From the NCBI GenBank assembly GCA_039105265.1, contig JAPFFF010000003.1, forward strand, positions 1,488,001 to 1,552,000: DNA of 64,000 nt, read 5' to 3'. How positions within the stretch are numbered: the stretch's first letter is position 1; each line of letters starts with the position of its first letter. This DNA is from Tritrichomonas musculus. Lineage: Eukaryota; Parabasalia; Tritrichomonadida; Tritrichomonadidae. A program made the position numbers and the translations under genes. The notes under the pieces are model-generated. The model searched no databases and was not told the origin of the DNA. It saw nothing but the letters and a program-made list of their open reading frames with translations. This document shows, piece by piece, positions 57,658 to 64,000 of the stretch.

Positions 57658-59094
57658 TTATTCTTCAGGTTCTTCTACAATTGCTGATGTTTGTAATGCT
57701 TGTACTTGTGATTGAACGTTAGCATCAAACCATTTATTAAAATCACTTGGATTTGGTGGTAATGCATTTATTCCTCGAAGTATTATTGCAATTGTTGCTT
57801 TAGCAACTAATGGAATATGTTCAGGGTTAACTGGTAGTCCGGATTTATTACACATTTCACACGCTGTAGGGACAAATTCACCAATTTTTACAGGATTAAT
57901 TAAATAATCGTGAACTATGAACTCAATAGATTCTTTTACAGCTTTCTTTCCTCTTAAAGTCTTCCATTGATCCTCATTAACATTCATAACACTTTCACCA
58001 TAAACATAAACCATTGCAGGAAGTAAAGCAAATTGATTCCATATAACCGTTGCCATTTGTGTAAGAGTGAATGGTAATTTTACACCGTTGAGGTATTTGA
58101 TACCTTGATAAATTGGAGAGATACACTTACCAACAAATGCCTGATAAGTTGAACGTTTCTTTGGTTTGATTAAGTGCTTTTCATCGATACCAGCAGCTTT
58201 TAATCTTGTTTCAAAGTCTTGCCAACCTTCACCTGAATAATTAATGACTGAACGACCTGTTTCATCAAAATCAGGATGATATATATTATTAATAAATCCT
58301 CTTAAGTTTATACCTTGTTTATGAGCTTCTTTACGTTGGTCCACAGATGGGTAAGCTTTATAATAAGCATTGCGATATGGGAATAATGACGGAACGGTTG
58401 TATATCCATTAACGATTACAGGTTTCTTACCTGCTTTTGTTTGTACGACAACTTCAGGTGTTCCATCACCATCTAAATCTCGACCAGTAGCTTCATATAA
58501 ATCATCGTATCCATGACGATTAATCCATTCATTAGCGCTTACAACACTTTGAGCATCTTTAATTTGTTTAACATCTTGATTTAATTTAGAGACAATATTA
58601 ATTAAGTCATCCATACCAACATTACCGTATTTATTTTGTTTAGCCTTTTTCGTTGGTTTAATTGCCTCCATTCTTTCACGATAAAACGCCATATCAGTTA
58701 ATGCTTTCGTTAAGTCTTTCTTATTAATGTTATTTTCTGCCAAGCTAGCGTATGATTGATCCCGCATTTGGTTTAATTGAGAAACATTATTTATTAATTG
58801 CGGAATTTTCGATTTATTCATTTTATTAATTGCTAAAAAATTTAAATTATAGTTTTTGTTTTGAAAATTATTTAATCTAGAAACGAAATTTGAAATTGAT
58901 TTATCATTTATTCTTGAACCTTCATATAGTGCAAAATTATTATCATTTAAGAAATTCTTTAAATTTGAAACTGAACCTTGCCATGACGTAGATATATTAA
59001 TTTGTTCGTTTAATGATTCATTAATTAATCTTATATATTGATTAAGTTTATCAAGTTTCACACCTTTAAAATTGGTTCTAGCTAATATTGACAT
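57658..59094 (-). CDS. large structural protein with Ca-binding-type loop (Polinton B)
   Basis: This is 478 residues (MSILARTNFKGVKLDKLNQY), homologous to the 650-residue protein at 2150-4102 over the N-terminus (LYEGSRINDKSISNFVSRLN against FGLREGNSVNDTTMNKFIER) and the core with GRDLDGDGTPEVVVQTKAG and VNGYTTVPS. The Asn-rich middle of the other copy is absent here, so the two families differ by about 170 residues. The D.DGDG.PE.VV loop matches FG-GAP/VCBS calcium loops. Function unknown; linked to packaging by constant position. Confidence 0.65.
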   Translation of the reverse strand: MSILARTNFKGVKLDKLNQYIRLINESLNEQINISTSWQGSVSNLKNFLNDNNFALYEGSRINDKSISNFVSRLNNFQNKNYNLNFLAINKMNKSKIPQLINNVSQLNQMRDQSYASLAENNINKKDLTKALTDMAFYRERMEAIKPTKKAKQNKYGNVGMDDLINIVSKLNQDVKQIKDAQSVVSANEWINRHGYDDLYEATGRDLDGDGTPEVVVQTKAGKKPVIVNGYTTVPSLFPYRNAYYKAYPSVDQRKEAHKQGINLRGFINNIYHPDFDETGRSVINYSGEGWQDFETRLKAAGIDEKHLIKPKKRSTYQAFVGKCISPIYQGIKYLNGVKLPFTLTQMATVIWNQFALLPAMVYVYGESVMNVNEDQWKTLRGKKAVKESIEFIVHDYLINPVKIGEFVPTACEMCNKSGLPVNPEHIPLVAKATIAIILRGINALPPNPSDFNKWFDANVQSQVQALQTSAIVEEPEE

Positions 59095-59172
59095 TTATTA
59101 TATTATTAAATATCTATATTATGATATGTGAACGGACTTTAAACCTGAGGTATAATTGAAAAATAAATTAGT

Positions 59173-59463
59173 CTAATCATTTAATATTGTTATACCTGTT
59201 AATTTATATTGCATTGAAGTTATATATTTTAAAATATCATTTGTTAGTGTTTCATATTGATAAAGCATATTTTGAATTGTTTGTTCGAACTCATTTAATA
59301 ATAATAGGTTATTAACGGTTTCATTCTTATTATCTTCGGTTAATTTATTTACAAATAAGTTTTTAATATTTTGTATATAATGATGATACTCATCAGGACA
59401 TTTATCAATCATATATTGAATGCCTTTTACCCAATGTTTTATATTTGAAAATTCACTATCCAT
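59173..59463 (-). CDS. small helical protein, 96 residues (Polinton B)
   Basis: MDSEFSNIKHWVKGIQYMID; all-helical with Leu/Asn-rich heptads (NNLLLLNEFEQTIQNMLYQY, ILKYITSMQYKLTGITILND). No family is recognised. It lies just inside the right terminal repeat, upstream of the structural gene on the same strand. Confidence 0.5.
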   Translation of the reverse strand: MDSEFSNIKHWVKGIQYMIDKCPDEYHHYIQNIKNLFVNKLTEDNKNETVNNLLLLNEFEQTIQNMLYQYETLTNDILKYITSMQYKLTGITILND

Positions 59464-59492
59464 TTTAAATATTTTAAAAATATTACAATCAT

Positions 59493-59924
59493 TTAATCAT
59501 ATTGTAAAGATTCTTCACATTCAAAATTTAATTCAGCTATATATTCTAATAATTCATCTTTGTCATTAGTATCAATAGAATTATTACTATTAATTATATC
59601 ATAGAATGCTGATAATATATTTTGATATCGTTGAGCATCTTCAATTATTATACTCATGATATCGTCATTATTATAATGATTTATTACCATAGATTTCCAT
59701 TCAGCACATTTATTATTAATAATAATATTCAATTCATCTAATATACGTTTATATTCTGTATAAGCTTCATAAAACGACGTAGTCGCGGGACCTAGAGGTC
59801 CTAGGACGGAGTCCCGGGAACCATCAGTTTCTTCATATATGATAGGTTCGTTTTCATTATTGTTTATGATAAGTTCGTTTTCATTAATAAAAAACTCGGT
59901 TGTATTGAAATGTGGGATTGGCAT
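59493..59924 (-). CDS. TIR-encoded 143-residue protein, right copy
   Basis: It is nearly identical to the protein at 41799-42230; two residue differences are visible near the N-terminus (within NELIINNNENEPIIYEETDG), so both copies are apparently maintained or recently homogenised. It has the same GC-rich insert DSVLGPLGPA. Function is unknown. Confidence 0.7.
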   Translation of the reverse strand: MPIPHFNTTEFFINENELIINNNENEPIIYEETDGSRDSVLGPLGPATTSFYEAYTEYKRILDELNIIINNKCAEWKSMVINHYNNDDIMSIIIEDAQRYQNILSAFYDIINSNNSIDTNDKDELLEYIAELNFECEESLQYD

Positions 59925-60124
59925 TTTTCTTATGTCTATTTTATATGTGATAAAAAATTAAATATATAAAAATAAATCACATAAAAAATTTTATTGAAAT
60001 ATTATATAAAAAATATTTATAAAATATTTTCTTTTTGGAGAACGTTTATTTATAAAATATTTTCTTTTTGGAGAACGTTTATTTATAAAATTTTTTTTCG
60101 AAAAAATTTTTATAAAATTTTTGT

Positions 60125-60395
60125 TATCTGCGGAATATGCGGACGGTTATTATTAATTTCAATGTTCCGCAGCGGTTAGCAGATTCTAATTTATATATAA
60201 CGGTTATTTGCGGAATCTGCGGACGGTTATTAAAATTTTATTCGTTATTTGCGGAATCTGCGGACGGTTATTAAAGATTAATTCGTTATTTGCGGAATCT
60301 GCGGACGGTTATTTTCATTTTATTCGTTAGTTAGAATCTGCGGACGGTTATTAAAATTAATTCGTTAGTTGCGGAATCTGCGGACGGTTATTAAA
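60125..60395 (-). repeat. subterminal iterons of Polinton B, right
   Basis: Mirror image of the left iterons: TGCGGAATCTGCGGACGGTT repeated at about 40-bp steps, with TTCGTTATT between units. Confidence 0.85.
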
Positions 60396-60656
60396 ATTTT
60401 TTAAAAATTATTTTCGGTTTGCATTTATGCATTCGCTTTTATGCATTAGTATAAATTATTATGTATAAAATTAATTTGTGAGCAATTATTGGTTTAGGAG
60501 GTCATTTTTACCATTAAATTTTGTGTTATGCTTGATAAATGAAATTGTAAGTCGGCATTTGTAAGGGCTCGGTGATTTTGGCAAAAAGTCAGGGTTTCGG
60601 GACTTGTACCGAAATCATGACTTTTATATACTAACTAAGAGTAACCAAATTCCACA

Positions 60657-60719
60657 ATGGATGATTATGACAAAATTTTGAGAGAGATTTTTTCTCATGA
60701 TTTAAACGGTCTCCTATAA
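60657..60719 (+). other. short upstream open frame before BUD32
   Basis: A 20-codon frame (MDDYDKILREIF...) starts 16 bp beyond the Polinton target site and stops 5 bp before the BUD32 ATG. It may be an upstream ORF that reduces translation of BUD32, or chance. It is too short to judge as a protein. Confidence 0.25.
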
Positions 60720-60724
60720 AGAAA

Positions 60725-61426
60725 ATGTTTGAGAATAGAGATGACTGGGTTCAAATAAAGAGAGGTGCAGAAGCATCAGTATGGAAAATGGTTTTTGGTG
60801 GTAAAAACTGTGTCGCAAAAGTCGCTGAACCTAAATTGTGGAGGGCCAAAGAATTAGATGTTCGATTACGAAACGAAAGAATTCAAAATGAAGCTCGAAC
60901 AAATCTCAAATGCATGAGAGCTGGAATACCAATAGCATTAATTAATTTTATTGACCGACCGACAACAACGCTTATAATGGAAGAACTCTCAGGTCCAACT
61001 GTTAAACAAGCTATATTTGACATTTCAACAAACGACGAAAATGAAAGTGCAGACCCAGCTAATCACGAAAATGATGATGTACCACCTGAAATTGCTAAAT
61101 CAATGGAAGAGATTGGAGCAATTATTGCAAAAATGCATGAAAATGATATTGTCCATGGAGATCTCACCACATCTAATTTTATGCTTCACAATGGATCTGT
61201 TCGTGCTATAGACTTTGGGCTCTCGTTTATATCTACTTTTGCTGAAGATAAAGCCGTTGATCTTTATGTTCTTGAGAGAGCTTTTGCTTCATCTCACCCA
61301 GGTAAGGAGAACTTTTTGAAAATTATTTTTGATACCTACGAGAAGAAATATAGCAAAAGTGAAGAAGTTATGAAAAAATTAAAGAAAGTCCGATCGCGTG
61401 GAAGGAAGAGATCAATGGTTGGTTAA
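60725..61426 (+). CDS. BUD32: Bud32/PRPK kinase of the KEOPS complex
   Basis: This is 233 residues. It has the compact Bud32 fold: IKRGAEASVWKM (the family's GAEA glycine-loop variant), CVAKVAEPKLWRAKELD with the K..R...R block, EARTNLKCMRAGIP, MEELSG, then the catalytic VHGDLTTSNFML (HGD in place of HRD, typical of Bud32) and VRAIDFGLSF (DFG). The C-terminus ends with the basic tail KKVRSRGRKRSMVG, matching the family's VR.RGRKR.M.G. Bud32 supports threonylcarbamoylation (t6A37) of tRNA with Kae1. The gene is complete with all key residues. Polinton B ends 88 bp upstream, so its promoter region borders the element. Confidence 0.95.
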   Translation: MFENRDDWVQIKRGAEASVWKMVFGGKNCVAKVAEPKLWRAKELDVRLRNERIQNEARTNLKCMRAGIPIALINFIDRPTTTLIMEELSGPTVKQAIFDISTNDENESADPANHENDDVPPEIAKSMEEIGAIIAKMHENDIVHGDLTTSNFMLHNGSVRAIDFGLSFISTFAEDKAVDLYVLERAFASSHPGKENFLKIIFDTYEKKYSKSEEVMKKLKKVRSRGRKRSMVG

Positions 61427-61632
61427 GGTGATTTAAATGTTCTTTAAATGTAATGTCATATTTTTAAATATGTTTTTTATTTCCTTGTAATTTAAAATGA
61501 AATTAATTAATTTACCACATATGAATTTCCATTGTATGAATTATTTATGTTTATGGTGAGAAATCATTATGTGTTTAATGCTGCTCGAAATCTTGAATTT
61601 TGAATATGACATGTGATATAAACAAATTTTAC

Positions 61633-61758
61633 ATGGGAAAAAAACTTAATATATCAACAACTCAAGTTGTTTTAATTTATATCTTTTTGATCGCAATTAT
61701 ACTTCACATTATGTTCATGGGATATCTTCGACGACGTGCTTTTGGTAAACAAAGATAA
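61633..61758 (+). CDS. 41-residue single-span membrane protein, Sec61-beta-like
   Basis: ATG at 61633, stop at 61756-61758. The protein is MGKKLNISTTQVVLIYIFLI... with one membrane span (about residues 11-31), the word IAIILHIMFMGY and a basic tail LRRRAFGKQR. The pattern V.LI...FI.I..LHI just after a short Lys-containing segment resembles the tail-anchored span of Sec61-beta ([20 protein letters not shown]). If correct, it is a minimal subunit of the ER translocon without the usual disordered N-terminus. Homology over so short a span is uncertain. Confidence 0.45.
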   Translation: MGKKLNISTTQVVLIYIFLIAIILHIMFMGYLRRRAFGKQR

Positions 61759-61974
61759 TCCTTTTTTAGTTTTTATTTCAATAACCTGTTTTTTCGTCAA
61801 TAAATAATATTAATTACTAAAAAAACGATATATATTAGTGGACTGCTTTCAATTTCAAATTAATATTCATTTTTTAATAAAGAAATTTTATTTAATAAAT
61901 CTAAAAAATAATAAAACAAAACAATAGTAGGTCAAACAAACAAACAAAAAATAAAAATGGAAATATGATTAAAA

Positions 61975-63216
61975 TCATGTCATCCATGCTGGGACAGCTC
62001 GATGAGGAATCGCAAATATTGAATTAACAGGTCCTTTTGGTTCATCGTCATCAGCGTTTTTTCTTGCTAAAACTGCTGCTGTTGGTTTCATCAATCTTTC
62101 TGGGTCTCGTTTTGCATGCCTGAACTTCTTTGCATTTGCTTCTGCAAGTTTTCTTTCCTTTTCCTCACGTGCAATTCTCTGTTCCTCTTGTAATTGTTTA
62201 ATAGCAAGTTTCTTTTCTTCAGCTTCTGCATCCCTTTTCCTAATTTTTTCCCAATCAGATGATTTGAACTTTGGTTTACGTGGATCTTGTCTCATCATTT
62301 TTACATTATTGACATCCGTTTCAACAATAGGCGATGGTTTTCTATTGCTTTTACGCATTAATTCTTGCTTCAATTGTTGAAACTTTTTCTTCTTCATCTC
62401 TTCATTTGCGATTCGAACTTTTTCTCTTTCATCTGCAGCTTGCTTTGCTCGTTGTTGTTTTACTCTTTCTCTTTCTTGAAGACGAAGCCTGACAAGTTCG
62501 GGATCTATTTTTGGAGATTTGGGAGCTTCTTCTTCAATTATATTTCGCCCTTTTTTATTTTGTTCTTTCATTTCATTAATTGCAGCTTTCATCCTATGCT
62601 TAAGTTCAAGATATTTTTTGTTCCATTCAATATGAGCAAGGACAGATTCTTCTGGAATATTGGGTAAATGTGATGGAAGATCCATTTCTCCATATCTTTG
62701 TAGCTGGCGAAGAAATTCCGCATGTGATTCTGTGTCCCAGCCACCTGTTCTTCCGCCATTTTTTGCAAGGAATGTCTGAAATTCGCTTACTGGTGAATCA
62801 AACTCAATATTTGTTTGTTTTGGACGAATTGCAGGAGTTTGAAGGTCAACAATTCGTTTTTCGCGTTTATCAATGTCATCAATAATTTTTCTTATATCTC
62901 CATTTGCTTTTTCGAGTTCTGCAGCACTAGAAACACGTAATGCAATGATTTCTTTTTCAAGACTATCAAGTCTTTGTTTAAAGCCACGATCGTGAGGACG
63001 AATATTAGTGATTCCAACCGTTTCTGAATGAAATTGCTGTAAGAATGATCGATCAGTAGGTTTAAAAACGTTAGTAAAAGAATTTAGCATATCTCTTTCT
63101 TCTCGCGATAAAGAATCACCACATCGATTAAAAGAATTTTGTAATTGGTGTAATATATCGTGCTCTGTTTGAGCTAAACTACAACATCTTGCTATCCATT
63201 CTCTTTCTCCAATCAT
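61975..63216 (-). CDS. CCDC112/CCDC148-like coiled-coil protein
   Basis: This is 413 residues. Residues about 150-220 match the CCDC112 domain: GGWDTESHAEFLRQLQRYGE, IPEESVLAHIEWNKKYLELK and HRMKAAINEMKEQNKKGR follow the known W...H..FL..... and V..HE.WY..Y..L...K pattern. A long charged helix follows (about 240-370), and the C-terminus has the conserved block RDPERLMKPTAAVLARKN and IPHRAVPAWM. CCDC112 is a centriolar satellite and ciliary-base protein. A basal-body role in a flagellate is therefore expected. Confidence 0.75.
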   Translation of the reverse strand: MIGEREWIARCCSLAQTEHDILHQLQNSFNRCGDSLSREERDMLNSFTNVFKPTDRSFLQQFHSETVGITNIRPHDRGFKQRLDSLEKEIIALRVSSAAELEKANGDIRKIIDDIDKREKRIVDLQTPAIRPKQTNIEFDSPVSEFQTFLAKNGGRTGGWDTESHAEFLRQLQRYGEMDLPSHLPNIPEESVLAHIEWNKKYLELKHRMKAAINEMKEQNKKGRNIIEEEAPKSPKIDPELVRLRLQERERVKQQRAKQAADEREKVRIANEEMKKKKFQQLKQELMRKSNRKPSPIVETDVNNVKMMRQDPRKPKFKSSDWEKIRKRDAEAEEKKLAIKQLQEEQRIAREEKERKLAEANAKKFRHAKRDPERLMKPTAAVLARKNADDDEPKGPVNSIFAIPHRAVPAWMT

Positions 63217-63456
63217 AAAAAAGAAAATCTATAAGATTAGAACTTTCTTAAACGTGCAAAAAAAAAATTGAGATGATAAAAATCTATACGAATTTAAAAA
63301 GTTGATAAACTTTTTCTGATGAAATTGATTTTCTTTCTTCATTCTTGATTTTATCATAAAAAAAAGAGTATAATTCTCAATCTTTGGTCCATATTATTTA
63401 AGTTTACGAAATTCTAATAATCTTTAAAAAAAAAAAAAAAATAAAAATTTAAAAAA
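63217..63456. other. intergenic spacer
   Basis: 240 bp between two minus-strand genes with a 15-base A run; nothing else seen. Confidence 0.5.
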
Positions 63457-64000
63457 TTACAATCTATCACTTTTAACGCTTCTTGTTCTGCTTGTCGAAA
63501 GACGAGAAACTGAAGCACTTCTTGGTGTTCTTGGTGGAGGAAAGTCCTTTTTCGACTTAGCTTCACTGACTTTTCTCTGAGTTTTTTGAATTACCAATTT
63601 TTTGTTGTCTTGTTCATTTTCCATTCCTTGTACTAAAACTTGCCAGTGTCTATTCCATTTTTCGTTTAGGCAAATCACTTGCTGACGATGTTTTTTAATC
63701 AAAGTGTTTTTGGCTATTTCTCTTTCATTTTGCCATTTTTGGTAATTAAGCTCCATTTCTTCTTTTTCTAATCTATCACCTTCTTCTCTCATTTGTTTTG
63801 CTTCAATGAATTTGTGCATAATACGCAACTTTCGTTCTCGGTTTCTTATATTAATAACATCTGATGATAGTTTTCTATAGCGAGGAGGAATATTATCCAT
63901 TGAATATTTTACTTGAAACTCTTGAATTTCTTCTCTTTGTTTTTTCTTCAATCGTTCAATATCCTTCTTCTTTCTTTCTTCAAAATTTTGTTTCACATTA
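63457..64000 (-). CDS. charged coiled-coil protein, C-terminal part (cut by window edge)
   Basis: The frame is open to the window edge; no ATG is present in the visible part before KQNFEERKKKDIERLKKKQR, so the N-terminus lies outside. About 181 codons are seen. The phrase IPPRYRKLSSDVINIRNRER followed by KFIEAKQMREEGDRLEKEEM is a motif I associate with flagellate coiled-coil proteins (P..YS..L..LR..E..L...K...EA). The C-terminus is Arg/Ser-rich (RSASVSRLSTSRTRSVKSDR), likely disordered. It follows the style of the CCDC112-like neighbour, so both may belong to the flagellar apparatus. Confidence 0.6.
   Translation of the reverse strand, partial: NVKQNFEERKKKDIERLKKKQREEIQEFQVKYSMDNIPPRYRKLSSDVINIRNRERKLRIMHKFIEAKQMREEGDRLEKEEMELNYQKWQNEREIAKNTLIKKHRQQVICLNEKWNRHWQVLVQGMENEQDNKKLVIQKTQRKVSEAKSKKDFPPPRTPRSASVSRLSTSRTRSVKSDRL

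Larger units (their letters stand above)
41074..60636. mobile_element. Polinton/Maverick B, complete-looking, 19.6 kb
   Basis: Long terminal inverted repeats with ends AGTTAGTATAT...ATATACTAACT are flanked by the 5-bp direct duplication AAGAG (41069-41073 and 60637-60641). Inside are protein-primed DNA polymerase B, retroviral-type integrase, packaging ATPase, major capsid protein, a fibre-like protein and small capsid-type proteins. All major frames are open, and the two repeats differ at only a few sites, so the element looks whole and young. I could not find a Ulp1/adenain-type protease gene, which most Polintons carry. Genes are organised as divergent and convergent pairs with very short spacers. 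Confidence 0.95.
59471..60636 (-). repeat. right terminal inverted repeat of Polinton B (about 1.17 kb)
   Basis: This is the partner of 41074-42252. It contains the second copy of the 143-codon gene and the mirrored iterons (about 60125-60395). The outer end ATATACTAACT is followed by the duplication AAGAG. Confidence 0.9.

Overview
The window is AT-rich eukaryotic nuclear DNA from a unicellular organism with almost intronless, tightly packed genes separated by A/T homopolymer-rich spacers. Two different Maverick/Polinton elements, a divergent host gene set (TBL1, PDK1, CLASP, copine, TRM11, BUD32, CCDC112-like) and an Atp23-type peptidase point to a parabasalid. A Tritrichomonas-like genome is the best guess, but the species cannot be proved from sequence alone.

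Layout. Positions 1-4417 hold the capsid/packaging end of a first Polinton (here A): major capsid protein (cut by the window edge), an adenovirus pVI-like small protein, a coiled-coil protein, a packaging ATPase and a large structural protein. It ends at a separate 5,962-bp element (here E, 4418-10379) bounded by 286-bp inverted repeats and a 5-bp duplication ATATA. E carries an SF2 helicase-like gene, a 90-residue gene and about 3.5 kb of low-complexity DNA. Scattered through the second part of that DNA is a family of nested palindromes whose two arms change together. I do not recognise E. Directly right of E is a 5'-truncated gene joining a SecA-like motor segment to a class 3 lipase-like domain, followed by 2.3 kb of decayed AT-rich DNA.

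Positions 14.5-38.1 kb are ordinary host genes: ATP23, TBL1-like, a PLD3/4-like protein with degenerate motifs, TRM11, PDK1 kinase, coiled-coil proteins, CLASP, copine, an RCC1-repeat protein, a tubby-like protein and an Hsp110-like chaperone. A 3-kb AT-rich gap follows and contains a 716-bp MITE with TA duplication and perfect 20-bp inverted ends.

Positions 41074-60636 are a complete-looking 19.6-kb Polinton (here B): about 1.17-kb terminal inverted repeats that each carry the same 143-codon gene, a 5-bp duplication AAGAG, protein-primed DNA polymerase B, integrase, packaging ATPase, major capsid protein, fibre-like protein and several small capsid-type proteins. Its genes are arranged as convergent and divergent pairs. 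GC-rich hairpin cassettes sit at convergent gene ends and also in frame inside several genes. B landed about 90 bp upstream of BUD32. Past it lie BUD32, a 41-codon Sec61-beta-like gene, a CCDC112-like gene and one more coiled-coil gene cut by the window edge.

How it works together: the host genes form no operon. The two Polintons share a syntenic capsid block (capsid, pVI-like, coiled coil, ATPase, large structural protein), which defines a conserved virion-forming module in this lineage.
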